Counted from the first letter of the stretch, positions 7,901 through 17,022 are shown. The stretch: 28,748 bases of DNA from Fidelibacterota bacterium (GCA_002705575.1 PAHI01000030.1:1-28748); one strand, 5' to 3'. The notes: generated from the sequence alone by a model not told the origin. Translations and numbers: made by a program.

Positions 7901-9109
7901 TTATGCAATATTACTTTTATTAAAGTCACTACCTGTAGGATTTTGAAAAAGTTTTAAGTCAAATTGATTAATAGAAGCCAATAAATAATCAAATATATCT
8001 GACTGTATAGATTCATATTCTACCCAATTAGTATTATTAGAAAAAACATAAATTTCAATTGGAAGCCCATTCTTGCTCGGTGGTAACTGCCTTATCAGAA
8101 AGGTCATATCTTTAGATATATTAGAATTATTATTCAGATACTCTCTTATATATGCCCTATAAGTTCCTATATTAGTAAGGTTCCTAACATTTAGTAATGA
8201 ACGCTCAGCATCAGATTTATTGTATTTTTTTATTTCTATCATTTTATTATTCAAATAATCTGAAAGTAAATCTATTTTTTTAAGCCTTTCAATCATATCT
8301 TCATTTAAAAATTTGATACTATTCAAATCAATGTTTATTGATCTTTTTATTCTTCTACCTCCACTATCTGTCATTCCTCTCCAATTTTTAAATGAAGAAT
8401 CAAGAAGCTTGTGAGTAGGAATAACTGTTACTGTCTTATCCCAATTCTGAATTTTAATTGTATGCAAAGCAATATCTACAACTTCCCCGTCTGCTTTAAA
8501 CTCCTCCGTTTCTAACCAATCACCAACCTTAAATAAATCGTTCGATGAAATCTGTACACTAGATATAAAAGATAGAATAGTATCTTTAAAAACAAGCATA
8601 AGAACAGCAGTTAATGCGCCAAGACCACTCAATAAATAAAAAGGGGATTTATTAATTAAAATAGCAACAACAATAATAAAAACTAATCCATTTATAATTA
8701 ATTTAATAATTTGAATATAACTTTTAATGTTTAAACGCTTAGAATATTTACTATTTAAGTAACTCTGATTAAATGCATTTAAAACAGAATTTATAATAGT
8801 ACCCATAATAACAACAAATAGCACAAAAAATATTCTATAACTTAAATTTTGAGGGCTATTGTCAATGTCTGTCATAACGTATACAACAATAAGCGGAACA
8901 GCAAAAGACAACCTATTAAAGAATCCAGTAGTAATTAATATATCATCAAATTTATTTGAAGTCATATTTAAAAATCTGAATATTACTTTCAAAACAAAAA
9001 ACCTCATTATGAGGTATGATGATATGGCTAATAAGGATACAGCTAAAACAAAAAAATATTGATTAGTATATAGCTGAACAAAATATTCTATTATATATTC
9101 CATCAACAT
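7901..9109 (-). CDS. Mechanosensitive ion channel, MscS superfamily (YbdG type)
   Basis: 402 residues. About five N-terminal hydrophobic helices (roughly 18-40, 65-80, 92-112, 135-152, 157-175) are followed by the MscS pore/beta domain: 'GLGALTAVLMLVFKDTIL' (162-179), 'SSVQISSNDLFKVGDWLE' (183-200), 'VQ/IQNWDKTVTVIPTHKL' and 'FKNWRGMTDSGGRRIKRSI' (240-258). The NWDKT, NWRGM and GGRRIKRSI stretches are close to those of Escherichia coli YbdG (MscM), including the total length of about 400 residues. It is an inner-membrane channel that releases solutes on hypo-osmotic shock. ATGs at 9109 and 9103 both lack a strong ribosome binding site; either could be the start. It is transcribed divergently from dihydroorotase. 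Confidence 0.92.
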   Translation of the reverse strand: MLMEYIIEYFVQLYTNQYFFVLAVSLLAISSYLIMRFFVLKVIFRFLNMTSNKFDDILITTGFFNRLSFAVPLIVVYVMTDIDNSPQNLSYRIFFVLFVVIMGTIINSVLNAFNQSYLNSKYSKRLNIKSYIQIIKLIINGLVFIIVVAILINKSPFYLLSGLGALTAVLMLVFKDTILSFISSVQISSNDLFKVGDWLETEEFKADGEVVDIALHTIKIQNWDKTVTVIPTHKLLDSSFKNWRGMTDSGGRRIKRSINIDLNSIKFLNEDMIERLKKIDLLSDYLNNKMIEIKKYNKSDAERSLLNVRNLTNIGTYRAYIREYLNNNSNISKDMTFLIRQLPPSKNGLPIEIYVFSNNTNWVEYESIQSDIFDYLLASINQFDLKLFQNPTGSDFNKSNIA

Positions 9110-9196
9110 AACTTAATTACAAAACAATCATATTTTATTTAAAAATTTATTAAAAATGTTTTTTTAAATCGTTTAAAAAGATAAATTATTTGCTAG

Positions 9197-10513
9197 ATGC
9201 ATAATAAAACTTTATTAATAAAAAATGGTTCTATAGTAAGTTCTAAGCATATAATTAAAAGCGACTTATTTATAAAAAACGGCAAAATATCTAAAATTGG
9301 TATGCTAGATCATTTAAAAGCTGACCGCACTATAAATGCTTTAAACCAATATATTTTACCAGGAATTATTGACCCTCAAGTACATTTCAGAGATCCCGGA
9401 CTAACTCATAAAGAAGATATTCAAACAGGTTCGATGTGCGCTGCATCTGGTGGTGTAACAACTTTCTTTGAAATGCCAAACACAAAACCTTCTACTACAA
9501 CAATTGAAAAACTAAACAAAAAATATGAGGTTGCATCAAGCAAAAGCCTAGTTAATTACAGTTTTTTTCTAGGAGCAACTTCAAACAATTCTAATGAAAT
9601 AAAAAAATTATCTAATAACTGCGGTTTAAAGATTTTTATGGGTAGCTCAACTGGAGATTTACTAGTTGACAATGAACAGCATTTAGAAGAAATATTTGCT
9701 GTATGTAATCGTTTGATTGCAGTACATGCTGAAGATGAAGAAATTTTAAATGAATCTGCTAAATTAATTTCAGGAACAGATTTCTCCAATCATACAAAAG
9801 CAAGACCTGTAGAAGCTGCGGTAAAAGCAACTGAGAAAGCAATAAAATATGCATTAAAATATAAAAGAAAATTACACATACTTCATCTAAGTACTGCAGA
9901 GGAAGTTAAAATAATAAGGGCTCACAAAAAAACCGGCTTAATTACTTGCGAAACCACTCCTCAACATTTACTTATGGAGGCGCCAGATATATATAAAAAA
10001 ATTGGAGCTTTTGCTCAAATGAATCCACCCATCAGAGAAAAAAGACATCAAAATGAATTATGGAGAGGGTTACTTGATGGAACAATAGATTGTATCGCAA
10101 CCGATCATGCTCCTCATACAATTGATGAAAAGAATTTACCTTATGGCCAAGCACCATCTGGTATGCCGGGTGTAGAAACTTCCCTAACTCTAATGTTAAA
10201 TCAAGTATCAAAAGGAAATCTAAAATTAGAAAACATAGTGTCATTAATGAGCGAAAATGCAGCGAAAATTTACAACATTAAAAATAAAGGACTATTAAAA
10301 ACAGGATATGATGCCGACATTGTTATTATTGATATGGAAAAAGAAAAAGTTATATCTAATAAAAACATGAAAACAAAATGCAAATGGTCAGCTTTTAATG
10401 GTAAAAAAACCAAGGGTTGGCCTATAACAACTATCGTTAACGGTGACATTGTTTATGAAAATGAAAAATTAAATATGAATGTCAGAGGATCTAAAGTGTT
10501 ATTTAATTATTAA
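9197..10513 (+). CDS. pyrC: Dihydroorotase
   Basis: 438 residues, class I/AllB-like dihydroorotase of the cyclic amidohydrolase family. It closes carbamoyl-aspartate to dihydroorotate in pyrimidine synthesis. Visible active-site elements are 'DPQVHFRDPGLTHKED' (59-74: H63, R65), the bridging lysine in 'GLKIFMGSSTG' (K145), H177 (IAVHAEDE), H230 (HILHLST), 'CETTPQHLLM' (251-260), 'MNPPIREK' and D303 in 'IATDHAPHT', then 'SGMPGVETSL'. The first metal histidine of the usual D-x-H-x-H is glutamine (Q61). As I recall, this QVHF form is seen in Bacteroidetes-type enzymes, so it may be a lineage variant rather than damage. It stands alone on the plus strand and ends 5 bases before the convergent folE. 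Confidence 0.93.
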   Translation: MHNKTLLIKNGSIVSSKHIIKSDLFIKNGKISKIGMLDHLKADRTINALNQYILPGIIDPQVHFRDPGLTHKEDIQTGSMCAASGGVTTFFEMPNTKPSTTTIEKLNKKYEVASSKSLVNYSFFLGATSNNSNEIKKLSNNCGLKIFMGSSTGDLLVDNEQHLEEIFAVCNRLIAVHAEDEEILNESAKLISGTDFSNHTKARPVEAAVKATEKAIKYALKYKRKLHILHLSTAEEVKIIRAHKKTGLITCETTPQHLLMEAPDIYKKIGAFAQMNPPIREKRHQNELWRGLLDGTIDCIATDHAPHTIDEKNLPYGQAPSGMPGVETSLTLMLNQVSKGNLKLENIVSLMSENAAKIYNIKNKGLLKTGYDADIVIIDMEKEKVISNKNMKTKCKWSAFNGKKTKGWPITTIVNGDIVYENEKLNMNVRGSKVLFNY

Positions 10514-10518
10514 TTTTT

Positions 10519-11223
10519 CTATTTATTTTTAACTTTATCTGGTACAACTATAGATAAAAAATCTGACCACTTCTCATCATCTTTGAAAATTCCACCTGAC
10601 TCCATAGTAACAGTTGTACTTGTAATATCTTTTATACCTCTAGAAGAAACACACAAATGACTTGCCTCTAATAAAATTGCAACATCCTCAGTACCTAGAA
10701 CATTCTTCAGCTCTTTAAATATTTGAACAGTCAATCTTTCTTGGACTTGAGGTCTTTTTGAAAAATAGTTAACAATACGATGAATTTTAGATAAACCAAC
10801 AACTTTCCCTGAAGAAATATAACCTACATGAGCAGTACCATAAAATGGCAAAAAATGATGCTCGCAAAATGAGTAAAAAGATATATTTTTCTCCAATAGC
10901 ATTTTACCATATTCAAATTTATTTTCAAATAGCATAGCCTGAGGCTTTTTATCAGGGTCAAGACCTTTAAATATTTCTTTTACATACATTTTAGCAACAC
11001 GATAAGGGGTACCTTTTAAACTATCATCTGACAAATCTAATCCCATTGCAATCATTATACTTCTAAAATGTTCTTGAATGATATTAATTTTTTCTTTATC
11101 GCTTAATTCAAAAGCCTTATCTAAAAGCGTGGAATCTAAGTTCGATGAAAAATGGTTATCTCCATCTTGATTATACTTATCAATATCAGAATTCTTTTTT
11201 ATAACACTTAAATCTTTACTCAT
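10519..11223 (-). CDS. folE: GTP cyclohydrolase I
   Basis: 234 residues. It converts GTP to dihydroneopterin triphosphate, the first step of folate and pterin synthesis. The family core starts near residue 45 with 'GLDLSDDSLKGTPYRVAKMY' (61-80), then the zinc site C120 in FCEHHFLPF with H122/H123 and the third ligand C191 in 'SHLCVSSRGI'; 'GKVVGLSKIHRIV' (139-151), 'RPQVQERLT' (157-165) and the final 'FLSI' block are also typical. The N-terminal 40 residues are low-complexity and polar, longer than in many homologues. The ATG has no clear Shine-Dalgarno sequence and lies 13 bases after the stop of the 819-residue cohesin/dockerin gene, so it may be translated from that transcript despite the unrelated function. 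Confidence 0.95.
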   Translation of the reverse strand: MSKDLSVIKKNSDIDKYNQDGDNHFSSNLDSTLLDKAFELSDKEKINIIQEHFRSIMIAMGLDLSDDSLKGTPYRVAKMYVKEIFKGLDPDKKPQAMLFENKFEYGKMLLEKNISFYSFCEHHFLPFYGTAHVGYISSGKVVGLSKIHRIVNYFSKRPQVQERLTVQIFKELKNVLGTEDVAILLEASHLCVSSRGIKDITSTTVTMESGGIFKDDEKWSDFLSIVVPDKVKNK

Positions 11224-11236
11224 AATCTTTTATAGC

Positions 11237-13696
11237 TTACTCATTATCTAAAATTATATTAACAACTAAAATTATATCAAGGATGTTAATTTGATTATCT
11301 TCATTTAAGTCTGATGCCCAATATTCAGAGTTTGCAGGGCTATCAATTTGAATTGCAAAATTGACAATTCTTATTATATCAGAAATATTAATAGAACCAT
11401 CAAAATTAACATCTCCTTTTAAACCAATTTGAATAATATTGCCTTGACCAATAGAAGATATTTCTTGCCCATTTGTATCTGATATAATAATATCTTCAAA
11501 AGATAACATAATACTAGAATTAGTGTATATATTATCAGAAATAAAATATATTAAATTTGCAATATGAACTAATTCATTGGCAGGATACAGACAGCTATCA
11601 TCTAAAGAATAAATAACTCCATTAAATTGATTGTTAACATTATTATAATTGGCATTAAAACAATCATAAGTTGAATCTAAACCAATAGGTGTTACCGCAT
11701 CATTATCTGAAAGATTCACTTCAAACTGAATTCCTTTAGATTCCACCTCTGATTTTAAAAATAGTGGAACAGCTACCTCCTGTCCAAAATATCCAATAGA
11801 ACTACCTAAACTTATCTCTGCTTGATAAGGAATATTGTTATACTCAGTAAGATAGAAATTCTGAACTGTAATGCCATTAATTAAAAAACTTTCATATACA
11901 GCATCAAACCCTTCAGCTTGAACTATAATATCATAGCTCTGATTATTACTAGGTGGTAAAGTAATCTCAAAGAATCCATCATTATTAGTTAACGCCTCCG
12001 CAACAAAATCATTTAAATATGAAACACTTATAGTTGCTCCTTCAATAGGTGCTAAATCTAAATCGCTAGATTCACCATAAACTATTCCTGTTAAAGCTGT
12101 CTGATAATTAAATGAACCTAAAGAAAAATTCAGCATAAAATCTTGATTAGCTAAATCTATTATAATTGTTTGTATTTGAGTTTCTGCATATGCAGTCACG
12201 CTGACTGAATATTCTCCAATTGGAATTTCTAAAGAATAAAAGCCTTGACTATTTGTTTGAGTTAAATATGACCCTTGATCTGAAATTATTGATATTTGTG
12301 CACCTTGAACTAATTCAATAGCATCGCCCCATATATAATCTACACTACCATATAACAGACTTGATTCTTGATTCTGGGTACAGTCACTTTGACAATCTTG
12401 AATAGATTCATAAAATGAATTTGAATAGTTTACTCCATTACTTTGATCAACTGTATTGCAGCCTGAAAAAAGAGTACAACCTTGACCATTCCAAGCGAAA
12501 CCAAGTTCTCTTTCACATAAACCAAAATCAATATCTGATAAATCTTGACACTCAGATTGGATACTATCTAAGCATTGACCAAAATCTGAAGAATCATAGG
12601 ACCAATCACAACCATTAGCTAAATCACACTCATCTGGACTTACTATATCTGAACAAATTTCAAAATCTGGATTAATATCAATGCAATCACCTCCATTAGG
12701 CATATTATTACTAAAACTCCATAAACAACCATTAGCTAAATCACACTCATCTGGATTTACTATATCTGAACAGTAAACATCATTAATATTCTGTTCAAAA
12801 AAATAGCATCCCTCTGAATCGCTCCATTCACACCCTTCTGTTCTTTGACACTCCTCAAAATTATCTATATTAAAACAATCATTCTCATCGCTAGAAAAAA
12901 TATCTAAACAATTTATATCTGAATCTTCAATACAAATGTAACAATCTTCTATAATCTGATTTATTTCAATAAAATCTTGTGTTTCACAGTCTTCAGCGCA
13001 TGAATTAAAATAATTAAACGGTCCAAGATTTGAGATAAACCAATCACATGCCTCAACAGCAGTATTTTGATTAAAATCAAAACTATTGGAAATTTCACAA
13101 TCTGATAAACAATATAATAAGCTTTCTTCTTCACTAGATCTATAACAACCATCTTCATAGCTCCAATCACAATCATTCAATCGACATTCTTCTTGAGTTA
13201 TAAAATTTGAACAATCCCAATCCTCGTTCTCCAAATCTTCCTCATCATTAGATCCATAACAATCAACTAAATTATTATCTAAATCATAAAAATCCGCATT
13301 ACATCCTCCGCAATAACTAGCAACACAATCAACCGGTGTATTTAATTGACATGAATCTGCAACTTCACATGGATCTACAATACAGCTAACTAAATTTGAA
13401 CATTCATCAGACATCGAAATCTCTGTAATAAGTATGGCACTACATTCAGTACAATCGATAACTTCTTCTGATATAAAAGCCTCTACAAATCTATTCAAAT
13501 AAAGACTAACATCAATATCATCACTAAAAACAACAGAAGTTACTCCGAAGCCACTATCAAGCTCACTTTCTATAAAATATCTACCACATTCATCCACACA
13601 CATACTAAAATCAGCAGCTCTTAAATAACCTGACATAACGTCTTGATTGAATGAAAAAGCACATAAAATCATAAAAAAGAGAGTAATTTTCTTCAT
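11237..13696 (-). CDS. Secreted cysteine-rich protein with carboxypeptidase-regulatory-like, cohesin and dockerin domains
   Basis: 819 residues beginning MKKITLFFMILCAFSF, a signal peptide. Residues 30-440 are very cysteine-, aspartate- and asparagine-rich with repeated 'C-x6-EC-x4-(G/D)C-x-WS' units (162-184, 274-297, 309-338, 348-375). A cysteine module at 394-439 resembles one in the 577-residue protein. Two carboxypeptidase regulatory-like beta domains follow (about 447-526 and 535-616, each with a 'TN-x-x-GF(Y/F)' strand). Residues 623-757 look like a cohesin ('GYFGQEVAVPLFL...GIQFEVNL...SFEDIIISDTNG'), and 760-819 are a type I dockerin with calcium loops GDVNFDGSINISD and SDLNEDNQINILD. 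A cohesin and dockerin on one chain could allow self-assembly. The AGGTA before the ATG fits a ribosome binding site. The function is unknown; folE follows directly. Confidence 0.85.
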   Translation of the reverse strand: MKKITLFFMILCAFSFNQDVMSGYLRAADFSMCVDECGRYFIESELDSGFGVTSVVFSDDIDVSLYLNRFVEAFISEEVIDCTECSAILITEISMSDECSNLVSCIVDPCEVADSCQLNTPVDCVASYCGGCNADFYDLDNNLVDCYGSNDEEDLENEDWDCSNFITQEECRLNDCDWSYEDGCYRSSEEESLLYCLSDCEISNSFDFNQNTAVEACDWFISNLGPFNYFNSCAEDCETQDFIEINQIIEDCYICIEDSDINCLDIFSSDENDCFNIDNFEECQRTEGCEWSDSEGCYFFEQNINDVYCSDIVNPDECDLANGCLWSFSNNMPNGGDCIDINPDFEICSDIVSPDECDLANGCDWSYDSSDFGQCLDSIQSECQDLSDIDFGLCERELGFAWNGQGCTLFSGCNTVDQSNGVNYSNSFYESIQDCQSDCTQNQESSLLYGSVDYIWGDAIELVQGAQISIISDQGSYLTQTNSQGFYSLEIPIGEYSVSVTAYAETQIQTIIIDLANQDFMLNFSLGSFNYQTALTGIVYGESSDLDLAPIEGATISVSYLNDFVAEALTNNDGFFEITLPPSNNQSYDIIVQAEGFDAVYESFLINGITVQNFYLTEYNNIPYQAEISLGSSIGYFGQEVAVPLFLKSEVESKGIQFEVNLSDNDAVTPIGLDSTYDCFNANYNNVNNQFNGVIYSLDDSCLYPANELVHIANLIYFISDNIYTNSSIMLSFEDIIISDTNGQEISSIGQGNIIQIGLKGDVNFDGSINISDIIRIVNFAIQIDSPANSEYWASDLNEDNQINILDIILVVNIILDNE
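12608..12772. repeat. Near-identical 48-bp direct repeat inside the cohesin/dockerin gene
   Basis: Positions 12608-12655 and 12725-12772 match with one mismatch (c/t), a period of 117 bases or 39 codons. They encode adjacent cysteine units sharing 'CSDIV-x-PDECDLANGC-x-W'. The near identity at DNA level, unlike the more diverged flanking units, indicates recent duplication or gene conversion. Confidence 0.9.
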
Positions 13697-13781
13697 ATTT
13701 ATACCTATTTGTTAACTAAAAATTACATAAAATATAGTTAATTTACTGTAACAATTTGTTTTCTATAAATAAAGAGGAAAA

Positions 13782-14498
13782 ATGAAAGTTATTTGCGCAG
13801 GCTGGGGAAGAACTGGAACAAGAAGTTTAAAATATGCTCTACAAACGCTATTAAACGCACCTGCATACCATATGCAAAATATTCTACTTAATAAAAAAGA
13901 TGCTAAACTCTGGTATAATATTATTTTTAAAAAACCTAACCAAATTCTTTGGGAAGATATATTTAATGGCTATGAAGCCTGCTTAGATTTTCCTAGCTGC
14001 AATTATTATAAAAAATTAATGGAAGAATACCCAGATGCAAAAGTTATCCTTACAATTAGAGATGAAGATAGTTGGATAAAAAGCTGGAATGTATTGAACA
14101 ATCAAATAATTAAAAGCTTTACCTTTAGATTTATTTCAAAAATCCCATTCACTTCATTTTATCTACAAAAAAAAATACATAATGAAGCTATTTTAGGACC
14201 TCGTGGAATGTTCAAAGGGCTTAAAAACGATAATGATATTAAAAAACAATTTTTAAAATGGAATCAGTCAGTAATTGATTATGTCCCAAAAGATCGTTTA
14301 TTAGTTTATCAAGTAAAAGATGGATGGAAACCTTTATGTGATTTTTTAGACTTGCCTAATCCTGACATTCCTTTCTTCCATAAAAATAAAACAAAGAACA
14401 TGAAACACATGTCACGTTTTATTGGCTCTGTTTTTATAATATCAATAATAACTTTGATATTAACGATAATTTTTGCAATTTACTTTTTTAGTTTATAA
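13782..14498 (+). CDS. Sulfotransferase-family protein with C-terminal membrane helix
   Basis: 238 residues. The N-terminus 'AGWGRTGTRSLKYAL' (6-20) is the PAPS-binding P-loop-like motif of the Sulfotransfer_4-type family, and 'VILTIRDEDSWIKSW' (88-102; R93, S97) matches the 3'-phosphate-binding segment. 'HMQNILLN' and 'DFPSC' (69-73) also fit that family. The last 25 residues (212-236) are a strongly hydrophobic segment, predicting a tail anchor. It would transfer sulfate from PAPS to an unknown acceptor. The ATG is preceded by AGAGGAAAA, a good ribosome binding site. The downstream outer-membrane-like gene begins 17 bases after its stop, so the two probably form an operon. It is divergent from the cohesin/dockerin gene. 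No PAPS-synthesis genes are visible. Confidence 0.8.
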   Translation: MKVICAGWGRTGTRSLKYALQTLLNAPAYHMQNILLNKKDAKLWYNIIFKKPNQILWEDIFNGYEACLDFPSCNYYKKLMEEYPDAKVILTIRDEDSWIKSWNVLNNQIIKSFTFRFISKIPFTSFYLQKKIHNEAILGPRGMFKGLKNDNDIKKQFLKWNQSVIDYVPKDRLLVYQVKDGWKPLCDFLDLPNPDIPFFHKNKTKNMKHMSRFIGSVFIISIITLILTIIFAIYFFSL

Positions 14499-14515
14499 AA
14501 AAGGAATTTTTATTT

Positions 14516-15223
14516 ATGATAAAAAAATCAATCCTATCAATCTTTTTATCAGCAATTTTCTGTTACAATACAAGCTATTCTGGATTTCATTTTTCAGATG
14601 GATTTTTACTTCAAGGAAGCTATTCAAATCAAGAACAAGACGATGCTAAATCAGATGCATTTAGCTTAGGTGTTTCATACATAGGAAAAATGGAGGATTC
14701 ATCCCTAAAAAATAAATCAACTAACTCAGATATTTATGAACTAAGCGGATTCTATAATAAAATAAACACAGACGATGATTTAAATATGAATCTACTCACT
14801 ATTGGTTTAGGCTACTACACAAATCATTTACGATTTGGATTATCCTTTGAAACACTTGTTGATTTTTCTGGAGATATACTTAGTGAAGCTAATGCGCAAG
14901 GCCTTGACATTGATATGGATTCTGATTCTGAAATATTTTCTATTGGCTTTTACACAGAATTTGAAAATGATATAGATATTAACAAAACATCATTTAAAGT
15001 AACTGAAATTATTTTTTTAGATTTAATGAGAGTCCATGTTGAAATGAATGTAAAAACTCTAATGAATGGAATTGCTTTAACTGACCACACACAGAATGGC
15101 AATACAACTCTTATGCGTATTGGAGCTAGCTATAAAATAAATAATCTAATTTTTAGCCCACTAATTACTGCAAATGAAGATAAAGAGATGCGCTATTCAA
15201 TTAGCTTAGCAATTAAACTTTAA
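14516..15223 (+). CDS. Predicted outer-membrane beta-barrel or periplasmic protein, unknown
   Basis: 235 residues with a signal peptide (MIKKSILSIFLSAIFCYNTSYS). The remainder alternates hydrophobic and polar residues in beta-strand fashion ('FLLQGSYSN', 'AFSLGVSYIG', 'LLTIGLGYYTN', 'RFGLSFETLV', 'FSIGFYTEF', 'TLMRIGASYK', 'YSISLAIKL'), with the last strand ending hydrophobically, as in small outer-membrane barrels of 8-10 strands. I recognise no named family. AAGGAA lies 9 bases before the ATG. It follows the sulfotransferase closely, and its stop codon overlaps the aldo/keto reductase stop on the other strand by four bases. Confidence 0.65.
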   Translation: MIKKSILSIFLSAIFCYNTSYSGFHFSDGFLLQGSYSNQEQDDAKSDAFSLGVSYIGKMEDSSLKNKSTNSDIYELSGFYNKINTDDDLNMNLLTIGLGYYTNHLRFGLSFETLVDFSGDILSEANAQGLDIDMDSDSEIFSIGFYTEFENDIDINKTSFKVTEIIFLDLMRVHVEMNVKTLMNGIALTDHTQNGNTTLMRIGASYKINNLIFSPLITANEDKEMRYSISLAIKL

Positions 15224-16164
15224 TAACTATCAATCTCTTTCATTATTTCATCTGTAACAATTCCAGAATAATCATTTGATTTTAAGTTTTCTTTTAATTG
15301 TGACAATTTTGATGCACCAATTATAACTGTGGACACATTCTTGTTTTTTAAACACCAAAGAATTGCTAATTGAGAAGGTTTAATATTTATCTCTTTTGAT
15401 AAATTTACTATTTTCTCAATCTTTGAAAAATCTACTTCATTCATTGATTCAGAAAGCCATTCATAGCCCTTAACTTTAAATCTTGATTTATTAGGTATAC
15501 CTTTATTGTATTTACCAGTTAATAAGCCAGAAGCCAAAGGAGACCATATCGTTGAACCGATTTTATATTTTTTAAAAATATTTTTATATTCTTTTTCAAA
15601 TCTTTTTCTATGCAATATATTGTATTGAGGCTGCTCCATGGACGGACCTCGCAAATTATATTTTTCAGCATATAAAAATGCCTCTTTTATTTCGGCTGCA
15701 CTCCATTCTGAAGTACCCCAATACATTATTTTACCTTGAAGTAATAAATCATTCATTGCATATACAGTCTCTATTATAGGTGTATCTGGATCTGGCCTGT
15801 GGCAGAAAAAAAGATCTAAATAATCAACCTTAAGTCTTATCAAAGCCGCATTACATGCATCATGAATATGTTTTTTAGATAGTCCTCTTTGTGTAGGAAG
15901 TTCTCCTCCCCAAAAAACCTTACTTGACAATATATAAGTATCTCTATTCCAATTAAGCTTTTTTAATATTTTACCCATCAAAATCTCTGACTCTCCGGAT
16001 GCATAAGCTTCTGCATTATCAAAAAAATTAACTCCTTGGTCATACGCATAAGACATGCAATCCATAGCACTTTTCTGATTTAACTGATTAACAAAAGTAA
16101 CCCAAGACCCAAAAGACAGTTCACTTACTTTTAATCCAGAGTTTCCAAGTTTTCTATATTCCAT
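15220..16164 (-). CDS. Aldo/keto reductase
   Basis: 314 residues, a TIM-barrel NADPH-dependent oxidoreductase of the AKR superfamily, closest in style to the potassium-channel beta-subunit/YghZ branch. The catalytic tetrad is visible: D49 (FFDNAEAY), Y54, K82 (SSKVF) and H122 (FFCHRPDPD). 'MEYRKLGNSGLKVSELSFG' (1-19), 'GTSEWSAAEI', 'QPQYNILHR' and 'WSPLASGLLTGKY' are family blocks, and 'IIGASKLSQLKENL' near the end is the cofactor phosphate site. It probably reduces aldehydes or ketones in the cytoplasm; the true substrate is unknown. AGGA precedes the ATG. It is 18 bases downstream of the SDR gene, so the two reductases are likely cotranscribed. Confidence 0.92.
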   Translation of the reverse strand: MEYRKLGNSGLKVSELSFGSWVTFVNQLNQKSAMDCMSYAYDQGVNFFDNAEAYASGESEILMGKILKKLNWNRDTYILSSKVFWGGELPTQRGLSKKHIHDACNAALIRLKVDYLDLFFCHRPDPDTPIIETVYAMNDLLLQGKIMYWGTSEWSAAEIKEAFLYAEKYNLRGPSMEQPQYNILHRKRFEKEYKNIFKKYKIGSTIWSPLASGLLTGKYNKGIPNKSRFKVKGYEWLSESMNEVDFSKIEKIVNLSKEINIKPSQLAILWCLKNKNVSTVIIGASKLSQLKENLKSNDYSGIVTDEIMKEIDSY

Positions 16165-16182
16165 TTTTATCCTGAATGTTTA

Positions 16183-17022
16183 TTACTTACTTTTATTCTT
16201 TGAATGTCCTTTCCATAAATCCATACTATTATATCCACCTAATATATCACCTAAAAAATCATATAGAAATCTTGGAAAAGTTGCCTTCATTAAAGGAACA
16301 AACTTTATAAAAGCTGGCTCTAAAACAAAAACTCTATTTTTACGTACAGCCTTTACAACTTTTGATGCTAATTTTTCTGCTTTTAACATTGGAATAAATG
16401 TGGGTTCTTTAACTCCATCAAACATTCCTGTATTAACATATGCAGGTGAAACTATAGTTATACCTACATGATTATTGCCGTCTTTTTTTAATTCTAAACG
16501 TAGAGATTCAGAAAAGCTACTAACAGCTGCTTTACTTGAAGCATACGTTGTACCTCCAGGCAAAGCAGTAAAGCCTGAGGCACTAGCAATGTTAATAATA
16601 TGAGACTCAGGCCTATCAATCAAATCTTGTAAAAATACATGCAGCATATTAATTATACCTTGCGTATTCACATCATAAGTTAATTGATGGCAATTAATAG
16701 AAACATCTAAAAACTTTCCGCCAAAAACAACTCCAGCATTGTTAACTAATATATCAATTTTTCCAATATCAGAAAGTATCTTATTTCTTGTTTCTAAAAT
16801 ATCATCGTATTTTGTAACATCTAAAGCATATCCCCAACACGATACTCCTAAATTTTCAATATCCTTAATATTGGATTTGAAGTTTTTATTATCAAAAAAA
16901 GATTCATCTAAATCACATATTATAATATCAGCGCCTTGTTTAGCAAACTCAACTGCAATCTTCATGCCAATACCTTTGGCTCCACCAGTTACTAAAACTT
17001 TTTTGTTTTTTAAATTTGTCAT
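16183..17022 (-). CDS. Short-chain dehydrogenase/reductase
   Basis: 279 residues, classical SDR. The cofactor motif is TGGAKGIG (12-19), with D37 after the second strand suggesting NAD(H) preference; NNAG is at 94-97, the catalytic serine around S147/S149 (NIASASG), and the YASSK motif gives Y160 and K164. 'VSPAYVNTGMF' is the usual segment after the active site. The C-terminal 50 residues ('FIKFVPLMKATFPRFLYDFL') are hydrophobic and basic, as in SDRs acting on lipids or retinoid-like substrates, but the substrate is not determinable. AAGGAAG precedes the ATG. It lies between plsY and the aldo/keto reductase on one strand with short gaps. Confidence 0.92.
   Translation of the reverse strand: MTNLKNKKVLVTGGAKGIGMKIAVEFAKQGADIIICDLDESFFDNKNFKSNIKDIENLGVSCWGYALDVTKYDDILETRNKILSDIGKIDILVNNAGVVFGGKFLDVSINCHQLTYDVNTQGIINMLHVFLQDLIDRPESHIINIASASGFTALPGGTTYASSKAAVSSFSESLRLELKKDGNNHVGITIVSPAYVNTGMFDGVKEPTFIPMLKAEKLASKVVKAVRKNRVFVLEPAFIKFVPLMKATFPRFLYDFLGDILGGYNSMDLWKGHSKNKSK

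Noticed and set aside
12415..13176. Short open frames on both strands within the 819-residue gene
   Set aside because: Their products are low-complexity and follow from repeated cysteine/aspartate codons of the real frame; no start signals or family features.
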